From Plasmodium brasilianum (Eukaryota > Apicomplexa > Aconoidasida > Haemosporida > Plasmodiidae): a stretch of DNA of 64,000 bases. The translations under genes and the position numbers were made by a program. Location: positions 124,001-188,000 of the forward strand of contig NW_027122950.1 of NCBI RefSeq assembly GCF_023973825.1, in the 5' to 3' direction. The notes under the pieces are model-generated. The model made no database searches, had not been told where the DNA came from, and worked only from the letters and a program-made list of their open reading frames with translations. This document shows positions 13,301-26,884 of this stretch, piece after piece. Numbering within the stretch: position 1 is the first letter of the stretch; each line of letters opens with the position of its first letter.

Positions 13301-15456
13301 TTTGGTATAGATAATTGTGTGTTTTCAATATTTAGAAGTATACTATATAAATATTTTATTAAACCTTTTTTAGGAAACATATATATATTATATAAACATT
13401 AACTGAGTATGTCAATAATAAAAATGTTAACTTATATATACGAAACTTATTTACAATTTAGGAGTAAATAAAATACTTCAAATATAAATGTTTTTAAAAT
13501 AGCACATCAATAGTTATCACGAAAACGCTATTATTTACAATTTTTCTATTTATAAATTTTGGCATGCGAATTTATTTATACAAAATAGAAATAAATATAT
13601 CAATATCTTTACAATATAAAATACATGGTCATAGTTTTTCATTTTATTTTATATTAATAATGATCTAATAATTTGTATAATTTTTTTTTTCATTAAAAAT
13701 ATAGAAAATACATACATAGTAAAAAGAAAAAAAAAATAAGTTATACATTTTAGAAAGAAAAGTTATTAATATGTTTATATTTAATATTATGAAAATATAA
13801 AAAGGAAAGAGTATTTATAATTTTATGTGTAACATGGTAAAAATATGACTTCTTTATGATATTAAAATTAAGTGATAAAAAAGTATAATTAACATTATGC
13901 TTATTAACTCCACATAATGCAATAATTAAACAGCATTATTATTTTTATCATTAAATATGTATTTATGAATAAATTTTTATATCACTATATTTAATAATAC
14001 TTACTCTAAATAATATATACTTTAAATGAATGTATAGAACATGAAAGAACATATGCTTATTATTTATTTTAATTATAATGTTTTTCTAAAAAATATTTCA
14101 AGTTTCATATCATATGTAATATTTTATATAAAATACAACAATGATACCATATTTTAAAAATTTTAAATAATTTTAATTTTTATTAAATATTACCAACAAT
14201 ATATTTTTTTATAAAATACTTCATAAGTTTTATATACATAATAATATAAATAATATATTTTTAAATGTACCATAGATAATTAACGAATGTATATATTATA
14301 TAAATAATGTTGATATATCTTTTTATATGGCATAATCTCTCATTATAAATTTTATTGTGCTACAGTTTCATGAGAGATTGTATTAGTGTTGTAAATTAAT
14401 AAATTTTTTTTTTTCTATTATTGATAAATTATAATTCATTTTATATTATTCTATATTTTTATAAAAATTGTACAAGTGCTGCCAGAAAGGAAGAGCCACA
14501 TGTAATACTAAACAGTTTAGATCATTTATATAAAATATTGAATTGTAATAATACTATTGTATTAATTACGTTAACGTAATTTACAATATTTTATTCTTTT
14601 TCGGAAGTGGTATTATATTTGTGTAAAATTTAATATGGAATTTTTATAAAATATATACTACTTATAACAAATAAGTAAGTCGAAAGAAGAAAAAAAGGGA
14701 AAAGAGAAGAAAATAATATAATAATATGTGATAATGAATTTTAGTTATTGAACTTAAATAAAAATATATATACGCAAGATATTTTATTAAGGTAGGTATA
14801 ATTCTTAAATTTAGTTATTTACTTTATAAAAAATATTCCAAGTAATCCTAATAACGAACTATTTTTTTCCGTTTCTATCTAAATATTTACATTTAACGTT
14901 ATTCTTCTTTCACATTTTTTGATGAGATATATGCATACGCTTTTTTTTAATTTTGTTCTTACTTATTTAAAGAGCTAGTTGTTTAGTTTCATATAGTATC
15001 ATTATTGTATTTTCATGTATGTTCTCTCAAACAGATTAGAACTTCTTATATTATTAATATTTTCTTATTATTTTATATATGTATTTTAATATAATTTCGT
15101 TTTTTATTAATATATATAAATACTAATGTTTTACCATGCTTTTCCGTATGATATTAGTTTTCATATATTTTTATATTTTTCATATTATATGTAAAATTAT
15201 ACCTATTTTCCGTGATTAAATATTTTTTAATATAAAAGCTTTATCATATAGTTATATATAATTACTACACTGTATAATTTTTCATTTATACATTGTAAAC
15301 ACGAAAAAGATATATTTTATGTATTAACTGTATTTCATTGATATATTTTTTTTTCCGTTACTAATTATAAATGAGTGTATGCCCTCCTAATGCAATATTT
15401 TCAATGTAATTCTTCTAAATCATATTATATTCTATTTAAAGTAAACAAATATGGTT
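13301..15456. other. Intergenic DNA downstream of the minus-strand pir gene
   Basis: No gene seen. It contains many AT microsatellites and a purine-rich tract at about 14680-14715 (GAAAGAAGAAAAAAAGGGAA and following). The part nearest 15456 is the 3' flank of the pir gene. Confidence 0.6.
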
Positions 15457-17277
15457 TCACCTAGAATAATAAGAAAAATGTAATCTTCTATTACCAACTT
15501 TCCTTTTAACGGATTTTGGAGCACGGATTACAAAATGCCGCATATGCGGATCATCATAATAGTAGTCGTCAATTCTTTTTTTCCTTGATGCCTTTTTATG
15601 AAAACCTCTTCCGAAGGGCGTAAACTAATATAAAATTGAATAGTAAAAAAAATATATTTATTTTATAATTATAAAATTTTGGGAATATTAAAAATTATAA
15701 ATTAATATATATTTTATTTTACTAAGAATTTAAATTTACTTTATAATAAATGTAAATAGTTAAAATTATTCCCACTATCAAAGTAAATGCGATACCAACA
15801 CGGAATATGTTGTTACTGAATATATTGGACTTATCTGAATTCTTAAGAAGTACAGATATAATTTCAGGCGAATATTTAACTTGTCCTTGTGGGGCATAGA
15901 TATTCCATTTTGCCCCAATCATTAGAGTTTCACGAACACTTGGTTCTCTGCATTCTCCTGATATGCCTCTTACTAATCCATATTTTGAACAGTCTTGTTC
16001 TTCGGATTTTTCTTTCTTTTTTTGATCTAATGACATTGAAAGGGATGATAACGCGTTACTTCTTAGATTTAAATTAGAAGATACTGCATCCCCTTCCATT
16101 TTTTTACCTTGAACTCCGTTAGTTGTAGCTCCAAATGATTTCTGCTTTCCTTCACTGGGGATTATGACTGATTCAGAGTCTTTACTTCCATAAGGGGTGG
16201 CCGTAGAAGTTCTTCTTTGTACAGTGGTCATAGCAGAATCGACATGAAGGGGAGGTAGATAATATGGTGACGTTGGCTTATTAAGTGATTCATGAGATGC
16301 TGGAAGTGCATAACAATTAATTTTACCGCCTATATGACTTGTATCTTCTGGACTGTCACCCATATTGTCTGTACATCTGAGAAAATAAATTGAATCCTTA
16401 AAATCTCTTTGGGAACCCTGAGAATTCATTGAATTACTGGATTCTGAAGGTTTCTCTAATGTTTTTAAGATATTACAATTATTATTTTTTTTACCCTTTA
16501 ATGAAGATAAGAGTGTATTAGGATCAAACTCTTCATGACATTTAAAATACTTATCGCAATTACCCCAAAAAGAATCATCACAGCATTCTTTAGTATCTTT
16601 ATGCTTTATGTATAGTTCTTTAATCTGAATAAGGTATTTTTCGTATTCTTTGAATTTAACCTTAATACAAGTATTATATGTTTTAATGTTATCATAATAT
16701 TGAAAATAATCGAACAAATATTTTTCATCTACCTTTTCATTTAATCCTTCTATAGTGTTCTCTTCAATTTCAGGTAGACATTTATATAAAGAATAATGAT
16801 CATAAATTTTACTTCTTACATTTAAAAGATTAACAAGATGTTTTAATTTATTAGTTTCGGGGCTAAGCTCTAAAATTTTTTTTATTTTATAATATACCCA
16901 GTATGTATAATGTAAACAGTGAGAAATATATCCTTTTTTATTTTTCTTTAGTGATAAATCTTCTGCATTTCTTGCAATTTTTTTACAAAGATCATAACTT
17001 CCTGTTGGATAATCATCTTTAACTTCATTGCATTCTTTACAAATTTTATCGTATTGGCTTTCATTTACATTACTGTTAAATTTATTATATATATTACTTA
17101 ATGGTGATTCTTCTAAATGTTGATGCTGAATATTAAGAAATAATAAATTATATAATATAGATTTTATTTTTAAAGAAGTAATTTTTGTTGTGTTTAAAAG
17201 CAATAATTTGTATATATTTTAAATTATTTTTTTTATAAAATATAAATGTGTACCAAAAGATCAGTTATGTTTTCCAT
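15457..17277 (-). CDS. pir: PIR protein, three exons, intact
   Basis: On the minus strand, exon 1 is 17277-17254 (MENITDLL, eight codons), exon 2 is 17125-15740 (462 codons) and exon 3 is 15624-15457 (55 codons plus TGA). The total is 525 residues. Both introns have GT and AG ends and fall between codons. The tiny first exon, long second exon and a third exon opening with FTPFG are the standard pir layout. The ectodomain holds the family's Cys pattern (KICKECN, SYDLCKKIARN, HCLHYTYWVYYKI, KECCDDSFWGNCDKYFKC). A Ser/Thr/Pro-rich linker of about 180 residues follows. One membrane span (about 449-468, ending YIYYK) leads into a basic cytoplasmic tail with RIDDYYYDDPHMRHF, closing LHFSYYSR. pir proteins are variant proteins reported at the surface of infected red cells or on the parasite; their role is unknown. 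It is head to head with the next pir gene. Confidence 0.93.
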
Positions 17278-19950
17278 TTTATTCTGGTACAAACAAGTTA
17301 AAAGAAAATATCATTATTATATGTATTCAATTAAATTCATATTAAAAATAAAAACAAATATTTCATTTATATTTTTTATATATATTTGTATAAGTATTTT
17401 CTAATGTATATAAATATATGTTAATAAAAATTGTTCGTTTATTAAGACTTAGAATTCGAAATACGTATTTCTAATAATAAGAAAAATATAAATACTAATG
17501 CGTTTTGAAATTTTTATAGAGAAACATATATGTTGTGTTACAAGTAAGAAGAAAAACTAATCTTTAAAATAACATATAGAAAAATATTGATTTATAAAGT
17601 AACATACTATTCAAATAATATATTAATATACGAATAATTTATTTTTATACTTTTTTTAATCTACGTAAACTATAATTTGATTTATATTAAATAATTAGGC
17701 ATTTTGTCCTTCAAATAAATTGCTTATTTATAAAATTTCCGAATAATTATATTTGCTTTATTGTGAAATATTATTTGAATTTGATGTTTTGAACGACATT
17801 TATATAATTATTATACAGAAACTGCAATGAAAATTATCGTACTGTATATATTTTTTTTACAAAATTAACTATATATATTTATTATAATGAATTTTATTTC
17901 TACTAATGCGAATGTAGTATAAATTAGGAGTGGTTTCTACTGTTGAAAAATAAATGGGTATAAATATAATAAAAAATTAGTATGTGGAAACTCAAACCAA
18001 TTTTAATTGAAATATTTAAAAAATTATTTTCCCTATTTTTACAGAAATATTGTTACCCCCGTTTTTCTACATTTAAAGTATAACATAGAAATTTATTTTT
18101 TTTTTAATTTTTCATTTAATTTTTTAAAATATTTTACATAATATGCTTTTTATAATACATTTTTATTAACTTTTTCAAATTTGAATTATCATTTCATAAG
18201 AGTAATTAAATGTTATTGATATAATAAGTACACTACGGCAAATATTGATATTCCTAGTAACAATTTTTATTAAATTAAATTTAACTAATAATACACAGGA
18301 TATTATTCATTCATATGATCATGAATAAATGTTATATGTAATAACGTTATAAGTAATAAATAGAATTAACATTTGAGAAGAAGGGTGAATTAATTAATTT
18401 TAGTTTATATACTCACTCCTTTTTAATATAATTATTCTCTCAGAATAAATATTATATATACTAATACAAAAGTAATTATCATTCTATCAGTAATGATATT
18501 ATCCAAAAAAAAATAAAATTCCATAGAATTTTTTTAAAGTATTAATTTTTCATTAGAAAAAAAAGTTATTTATTATTATTTCTTAAAAATTTTATTTAAT
18601 TTTTATTTTATTATATCCAGTATATTGTTAGGATAAAATATTTAGTAGTTCAATAATTAAATTAATAAGAATAATATATAGTAATACCATAATGGAGTAA
18701 ACACAGTGATATTGATGATCTTTGGTTGAATGTGTTCCATTGAAAAACGTGGGTTTGAAACAATATATGAATAACCTTGTAAGAATTCTTTTATTTTTTT
18801 ACTATATTTATTATTATAGTTTTTCTGAATTATTACTAAGTAGAGCATAAATAAATGAAAAAATATTGGATATAAATCAATTGATATATACAAGGGAGTT
18901 CTTTTTAATTATTATTTTAATATATATATAAATGATAAAAATATTTTTTTGCAGTATATATATGGCTTGCAATTAAATTAATTTTATTTTTAATTAAATT
19001 TTCAGCTATATTTTTTTATGTAAGATAATAAAAATATATATTTTGTATTCTTATCTTAGTCTTTTTAAAATTGTGTATTTTTATATTTTTTAAAATAATA
19101 TTATTTCAAATAAATTAAAAAAAAAAAAAACTAATCTTATATATGTATATATTTGAGTGATTATTTTTTGGAGCATATATAATGCATTATTACTATTGTA
19201 GTATACAGAAAAATAAAATATTAAGTTTCCAAAATAATAATATAGAGAGAATAAATAATTTTTTTATGTAATAAATTGGATATTTTTTATTAAATATTTA
19301 CAAATATATATTTTTTTTTTATCAAATAGAATTTATAAAGTATTTATTATATTAATTAACATATTATAACATTAAAAGGATTTTTTAAATTTTACATTTC
19401 TAAGACACATTAGCAAAAGATAATATATTAAATTATGCATTATTATAATTGTTTATAGGAAGTAAATTATATTAATATATAACATATATGTATGAACCTT
19501 CGAATCATGTTATGATAAAGGAAATCAAATTCTAAGAAACATTTTAAAAATCAGTTATGTTAATTTAATGAATATTTTAATATAAACTTACATTTATATA
19601 TATATATATATCATTTAGTAATATTTTTTTGTACTATATAACATTAATAAAGCCTTATAAAGCTCTTATAAAATTAAATTTTATTATTGGTACGAAGTTG
19701 CTAATATTTATTTAAATTTTTCAATAATAAAAATGTTAATTTTACTTTCTAATGATATAATTATTGTTGCATAACCTAAAAATTGCAATTAAGGAATAAA
19801 CATCTCTAATTAATATTTATTTACTTTCTAATAATATACATAAGGAATAAATATTATATGAGAAGGTTATGGGATATTATTCTTTATATATTGATGTTTA
19901 TATTCTAGTAAATATGATTACTTCATTTAATCGATAAATGTTAAAATAGA
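17278..19950. other. Shared upstream region of two divergent pir genes
   Basis: This 2.7-kb stretch holds the promoters of both pir genes. There is no intact gene. Near 18690-18780 the plus strand has unusual GC and reads DIDDLWLNVFH, stop, KTWV in one frame, faintly like the Trp-rich segments of STP1-type proteins. The complement has a 78-codon open frame, but its composition looks like chance. I do not annotate either as a gene. Confidence 0.5.
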
Positions 19951-21189
19951 ATGAAGGATACAGAAGAAAATGTTTTGGTAAATTTTGCATATAAATTATA
20001 ATCGTTAATGATTACTGGTTGTTTTAATATTTTATATCTTATTTTGAGTAACAAATAATTTTTTTTAAACAAAAAGTACACGTATTCATATGGTTAATTT
20101 GTTATAATTAATTTTTAGGAAGATGTATCAAAAGAATTATCTAAAAATGAAAAATTTGATAAAATTAATGACGATAGTGTTACAACCGAAGATAGTAGTT
20201 ATTGTAAGACGTTGAGTAATAATGGAAGCACTCAAGTGAAAAAATTTTGTGAGAATATTTTAAATAAATTAAATAATCTTGAAAAGAATTATATAAAAAA
20301 TAATAACCATGATTTTTGTCCTTACTTTTCTTACTGGACATACGAACAAATAATGAAAGAATTTAGTACAACATGGAATAATTCTTTGGCCAAATATGAT
20401 ATATCTAAAATTAATAGCATTATAATTTACGCATATAATGAAATTATAGGTGATAGTTGTACATTTGATTTGGATGGTACGTTTGATGAATGGAAAGAAG
20501 AAAAGTATTTATACTATTATTTTAAAAAATATAATGATATTAATAAAAAAAAAAGTCCAAATCAAGAACAAACAAAGTATTGCAAATATCTTGAACAGAT
20601 AAAAATTTTATATGAAAGGCATATAAATAAATGCTGCACTTATTTCTTGGAGGGGAAAAATCACGAAAACAGATGTCAAAAATATTTTAATTGTGGGGAA
20701 GAATATAACCCTTATGATCTTATATCTGAATTAAAATGTGAACAACATGCATACAGTGGATATTGGAAAGCAGTAATTCAAGATTTAATTATTGACAGAG
20801 ATAAAATTAAAAGTGGAAATTCATTAAAAGAAACACTTAATAAGTTAATGAATGATCCTTTCTACAAAGCAGTAACATTTGGGTTTGTAGTTGTAGGAGT
20901 ACTGTTTACTTCATTCTTATTTTATAAAGTAAATTAAAATTTCATTTTAAAATATAAATATGTTACACATTTTTATATAGCTGATCTTCCTTATAAAAGT
21001 ATAATTACGAAATATAACTTTTTTGTTTATTATATTTTTTTTTTATGTCAGATTTCTTACCGTGGAAAAAATAAATATAAGTATAATTTTTTGGATCCAT
21101 CTGGAAACCTAGCAAGATTTTATGAAGCGAAAAGCAGAAAAACAAAATGGGGAGATAGTGAAATTCGTTTATCTTATTACTCAATGTGA
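19951..21189 (+). CDS. pir: PIR protein, short form, three exons, intact
   Basis: Exon 1 is 19951-19977 (MKDTEENVL), exon 2 is 20119-20928 (270 codons) and exon 3 is 21052-21189 (45 codons plus TGA). The total is 324 residues. All junctions have GT/AG ends and keep frame. Exon 2 aligns with the other pir over its Cys-rich ectodomain: HDFCPYFSYWTYEQIM, then YCKYLEQIKILYERHINKCC, then RCQKYFNCGEEYNPYDLI. It lacks the long Ser/Pro-rich linker, so the ectodomain is followed after about 45 residues by the membrane span (about 260-279, ending FLFYK). Exon 3 encodes a basic tail closing IRLSYYSM, typical of pir. The role is as for other pir proteins, variant and of unknown function. It lies 2.7 kb from, and divergent to, the longer pir gene. 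Confidence 0.92.
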
Positions 21190-23876
21190 ATTATTTGCTT
21201 TATTTTCACATATGTTATAAAATGTTTTGGGGAAGCAGAAGTGTTATACGTATAAATCATGTTCTGGAAGTAATAGCTTTTGGTAGAACAAAACATTGAA
21301 TAAATAATTTGCATTGAAATTGTAATAGTTTATTTGAGCATTATACACTTATTTATATATACATTATATATTTTTATTTTGTTTAAGAATATATGTTAAA
21401 GAAATAAAATATTCATAATTTATATAGTAGTGAAATGTAATTTTTTTTTAACGATAAATACTTATTTTAATGTATCGTAAAACATACATATATGATAGTT
21501 ATATATTTTTATTTGTTCTATTGATATAGTGATTAGTATTTAGTATTATGTACTTGTAAATGTATGTAGTCAAAATTGTAAAAATTATAATATATTATAA
21601 ATTATTGTTTTATATATATTTATCAATTAATTTTAAAATTGTGTATTATCAAAGATTATATTAATTACTTTATAAACTTGTAAAGCATAATAAAGGTGTA
21701 TAAAGATTTATTATAAACGAGAAAATTATTAAAATGTTACATCAATTATATATTAAAAATATATTAATATATATTTATTTCTAAAGCAGCAATAAGGAAT
21801 ATGAATTATATTGATGAGCTGAGGAAAGGATAATAGTTTACGGTTTTTATTTTTTTTGTTGAAAGATAAATATATATGATTACAAGAATTAATACAATAA
21901 TTTAATTGAAGTACATTAGAATTCCTTAATTCAAGTTATTCATCATGGATAGTAAAGAATAAATATGTAATATTTATTATTTTAAGGTATGATGATGATT
22001 TATTGTAAGTGAATTAATCAGTAAAAAACTAAAAAATATATATTTTTGAAATGTGAAGAGCTGAATGAATTTAGAATTATATAATTGCTGAAATAGAAGT
22101 TAATTCCGAAAGAGAAATAATATTCATATGAAATTAACATATATATATATGAATAATTTGAAATTTAAAATTAATTTTTTTTGTATTTTTCTTTATTATA
22201 TAAAGTTCGTCTTCTATGTATAATTAATAAATAAAAGAAGGATATTTTATGTAAGTTGCATACATAATAATATCTTTGAAATGAAAAAGAGAAATTAATA
22301 TAAATGGGAAAAGAATTACTTATTATTTAGGAGTAAAAAACAATTAAATTCACGAATATTTTGGATTCAGCATGTATGAAGCATAATAATACATATTAGA
22401 CAAAGTAATTTTTTTTTTTAAAAAAAACACTTTTAAATGATTATATTATTTACTGCATTCGCTTTGAGTTATTAATACCTTCCATAGAAATTATAATAAA
22501 ATAAAATTATTCCATAAATAATACATTCAATTGGTATTCAATATGTCTTTCAATTTTGAATTTATTGAAAAATTACATGTACTCTGTATATATATTTATT
22601 CATTTATAGTTTAATTTATTGCTTAATCATTATACAAATGCAGTACGTCAAATACATGTTTTATATAACAGTGAGGACGTTCAGTTGATAAAACAGGATT
22701 GTATTATTAAATATAAATTCTTTGTTTTATTATTATGTTACGAATATTATTCATTAGGAAGTTTATTATTGGGCTTTGCTTGTATGTGAAAATGAAATTA
22801 ACTGTTAGTTATAAGAAGTTGTAATAAAAAAATAACTTTTTCAATTATACATATTTATTATTTTAACTGGATTGTTATTTACATAAATGTTCAGTTAACA
22901 TTTCATATTTTCTTGGTCTTTTTTTATTCTTAGTAATCATTCATATAAGGAAGTCACAGATAAAATTTTATCAAGCATATTCACTTGGACAGCTATGTAA
23001 CATTACCGATAATAGAAAGAACTATATAATATGTGAAATGTACGTATATACTTGTATTAATTTTTTTCCATATTTATATTGTCTATTTTAGTGGATTATA
23101 TAGAAAAGAAAGAATTTAGACAATAAGAATTAACAAAATAAATAAAATATGACATTACTTTTGAATAGAATAATACAAAAAGTAAAGAATATAAAACACT
23201 AATGAATGTTATAAAAATTTACTCGCTTAAAAATTGAACATGATAAAATGTTTTTGTTAGTAAAATATATTATGTAATCCAATACTTTATTATGTTTTTT
23301 CATAAAACAAAATAAATCATTAGAAAAATTTGACACTTTTAAATGAAAAATATTTTAATTGAGTAAAAATTATTACGAAATTAACTTTTAAATTTAATAA
23401 TAGATCTTTAATGTTATGCAGCTCTTTTAAGGAAAATTATCTTAAAATATAAAACAAACAGAAGCGGGCTCTATACATAAATTAACATAAGGGGAATAAT
23501 TATAAATCCTAATAAATCAATTTCTATAAGAATTTATATATATGTTAAAATACAAATGAAAAAATGTACATAATTACAATAACTTAACTTAGTAAAAGTA
23601 ATAGTAAAAATATATCTTAGGTAATATTAGTAAAATCAACAAGTATAAGTAAAAAAGTATAATAAAAAAACAAATAATAAATTAATTTACATTTTCTTAT
23701 AAATCTTATGAAATATTTATTTTATAAGTAAACACAAAAAATATAAATTAACTATTTAAACTAGGTGATATAAGGATAACATTGAGATTAATTATATACA
23801 TATATATATAAATTTAAAAGAATATATTTCATGTATCAAATATATATCAAGAGCTTTGTGTGCTCTTAAATGCATA
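21190..23876. other. Intergenic DNA with faint plus-strand coding traces
   Basis: No gene model can be supported. At 21.8-22.4 kb the plus strand is purine-rich and yields short charged pieces such as KCEELNEFRII and NYLLFRSKKQLNSRIFWIQH, separated by stops. These may be what is left of a plus-strand gene whose family I do not recognise. The rest is plain AT-rich DNA. Confidence 0.4.
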
Positions 23877-23999
23877 ATGTTTCATGGGAATTATGACGAC
23901 TGCAATCAATTCAAAGATTTAAAGGAACCATTCTTTAGTAAATACCTAAGGAAAGTTCATAAATTTTCTAATAATAATCTATATTGTAATACCTCTTAA
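23877..23999 (+). other. 40-codon plus-strand open fragment with Cys residues
   Basis: An ATG-to-TAA frame of 40 codons opens MFHGNYDDCNQFKDLKEPFF and contains three Cys, two aromatic pairs and balanced charge. This composition is unlike the Phe/Ile/Tyr-only frames found by chance here. It looks like a fragment of an exon of a Cys-containing surface protein, perhaps pir-like, but I cannot match it to a family. No splice partner was found. Confidence 0.4.
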
Positions 24000-24084
24000 A
24001 CTACTTTAACTTATTATTTTTTATATGTACGTAAGAGTATAAATGAATAAATAAAAATGCATATAATTGGGGGAAAAAAACAAA

Positions 24085-24540
24085 AATCTGGATACAATAG
24101 TTTGGTGATCATTTTAGCCTAGACAATTTTTTACTATAATTGAATTTATTGTCTTACGCATTCTTTTAATTCTTTTGTTAGATATATCTTCTAAATTACG
24201 GTTCATTTTATTTTTAATATCTGGAAGTTTTAATCTTTCTTTTTTTACAATTTGCACATAATACTTTCATATGATAACTTTTTAATGATTTTTTTTTTTT
24301 TTTTTTTATTCTGTCCTAATTTTCCAGTATATCCTCTATAATCATATCACTGAATGAATTATATGATTTATGAAATGTATCTTTGAACCTTATTCCTGAC
24401 AATTTTTCTATATATTCTGGGTATACATATGTTATTAAGTATATTATTCTTCATACACTTAAATCTAACGTATTACTTAAGTTTATTTTCTTAATAGATG
24501 ATTTTCCTAATGTATTTTTCTAGAAATTATGGTAAATATT
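24085..24540 (-). pseudogene. Decayed minus-strand coding remnant, unidentified
   Basis: On the minus strand one frame reads YPEYIEKLSGIRFKDTFHKS and continues to a stop after IIEDILEN. Beyond a poly(A)-coded Lys run another frame reads KERLKLPDIKNKMNRNLED and continues to VKNCLG. The two pieces are in different frames with a homopolymer between them, the usual way such a gene breaks. The composition is clearly coding-like. I do not recognise the family; an exported helical protein is possible. Confidence 0.5.
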
Positions 24541-26884
24541 TAAAAAAATATTTATATTTCAGTATAAATAAAATATTAGATTTAGAAATAAGAATTTAAT
24601 ATTACAAAAAATGTATAAATATTGTGCGTAATAATTATCCAACCTCATAGGAATACTGTCATATTCACACTGAAAAGACAAATGAAAAAATTTTAATGAA
24701 GAAGAATAATTTACTTGTTTTAGTAATCATGTCGAATTTATTTTAGGATAACTAATATTTTGTGATAATAAAAATTTTATAATTATAATTTGTTCGGTAA
24801 TATTCATTAGAATATATATAATAATTTTTTTTTTGTTTCTTATTACTTTAAAATTTAGGACTACGTAGCTCACTTTAGTTAGTGATAATCATAACTTGTA
24901 CTAAAAATTAACAATGGATAAAGTGCATCAAATAATAGTATTTTTGAAAATTTTCTATGTAAATATTATTATTAATTAATGTAATATAAGTATAATAATA
25001 ATTTAAAAAACTTTAAATTGTTATAAAAGAATTACAAGAGGGCTGTGGATAATTTACTACAAAAAAATTTATGAATTATGTATATATATTATTAAAAAGC
25101 TAAGTTTATTTGTTGTAATAGAATGTAATCATATTACTCGACTGAGTGTATAAAAATTAACTTGTAGAAAAATATTATTTTAAATTTTTACATTAGGATT
25201 AAAATAAAGCAAGATATATTGATATTTTAGGAAGTCATACATATATAAATTTATTTTTAAATAATTTGCAATGTAGATAATTAGAACAACCATTAATTTG
25301 TATGTATAAATATAGGAATTTAATAAAATTTAGTCAGTACACGTAATATATCCAATAATAACATAATTATATATATTTAGCACAAAATGTTAATGGTCTA
25401 TTAATAGTAAATTATACATTGTTTGACGCTAATATTATAATATTGCATAAATTATATTTTTATTTTTGAAAATAACGTAGAACATATATTTACATAAGTT
25501 TTCTTGGAACATAGTGGTTTTAAATTTAATTAAAAAATTTTAATAATACAATATACGAAATGATATTAAAAATAAAGATTTTAACAATAATAATTTTTTT
25601 GATTTTTTGAGATAAAAACAAGGAAATATAATAAAAATAAAAAAAATTAATAAAAGGTAATAAATACCTTAATGTTAAATATGCTATAAAGTATTATATA
25701 TAGAAAATTAATTTAAATTTTAATGATTTTTAAAATGAAATTATTAAATATTTTGAAGTATTTAATAAGGAAATGCATCTAATTACACAGGAAAATTGCT
25801 TACGATATAGAAATGAAAACAAAATTATTATTAACTCATAAGAAGCATCATCTTTAAGCGTAATAAATAATTGGTAGCTAATATTGTGTATGTTTTTTTT
25901 GCCATACATTATTAATATGATATTATCTTTTTTCACCTTTTATTGAATATGATTCAGTTAAATTTATTATGACTATATAAAAACATGTTCCAGATTTATT
26001 AATATTTTTGCCCTGTAAAATATACATCTATAATGAAAATATTAAAATCTTTTCTTTATACTTCTTATGTTTATAATAAATAATAAATTGCTATTTTTAA
26101 TTATCTTCATTTATGCATATATATATAAGAAAATTTTAAAAAAATTTTTATTTTTTAAAATCGATAAAATTTTTCACTGTATAAAAATACTTTTTGTAAT
26201 GTTTTGTAACGAAAAATAATTAATGATTTAGAATATATTTATATATATGAAGTATAAATTTCTATAATTTTATCTGTCTAGTTATACATGAAAAAAATAT
26301 CAAAAAAGGAACCCCTTCCTGTATTCTCATTAAAGGGATATTTATCTGGGAATAATATTATAAGCATTTAATGATGATGAAACATATCTTAAGAAAGTTA
26401 TGTTATTCATGAATTTTATATGTATAATATTAATAAATATATTAAATTGTGTGAGAAAACAAAACTTAAATTCTTGTATATTTTTATCGCTTATATATTT
26501 TTAACATAATATTAATTAAGAAATTAATAAATACTTGAATATATGTGAATGTGATAAAAATTTATGTTTATTAATCCCTAAAAATAATATATATATACAT
26601 ATATTTTTATGTAAGAAATTCATGTGCATTTTAAAATTATACATTACAAAATTAACATATATTGTAATTTTACTGAATATAATGGTTATAACGGATTCAA
26701 GCAAGAAAGATTGTTTAAAATTTCGTGAATTGATATACTAATGGTTAATACAAAAAAATTAATACTTTTTTATATATACATTAAAATATTTCTATTTTTA
26801 ATGAATAAAATATTTAAAATTTTTTATAGATATGCTTAAATTAATAGAAAAAGTTATATATATTAGGAATATTTTTTAAATACT
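24541..26884. other. Intergenic AT-rich DNA
   Basis: No gene seen. Short open frames on both strands are Ile/Phe/Lys-rich and lack any motif or splice structure. A patch near 26300-26340 is richer in GC (GGAACCCCTTCC) but has no coding frame I can support. Confidence 0.6.

Noticed and set aside
15889..16077. Plus-strand 62-codon frame
   Set aside because: Antisense shadow of the intact pir exon 2.
18657..18893. Minus-strand 78-codon frame between the pir genes
   Set aside because: No family match or splice structure. The plus strand has faint STP1-like residues, so it may be a shadow of an old relic.
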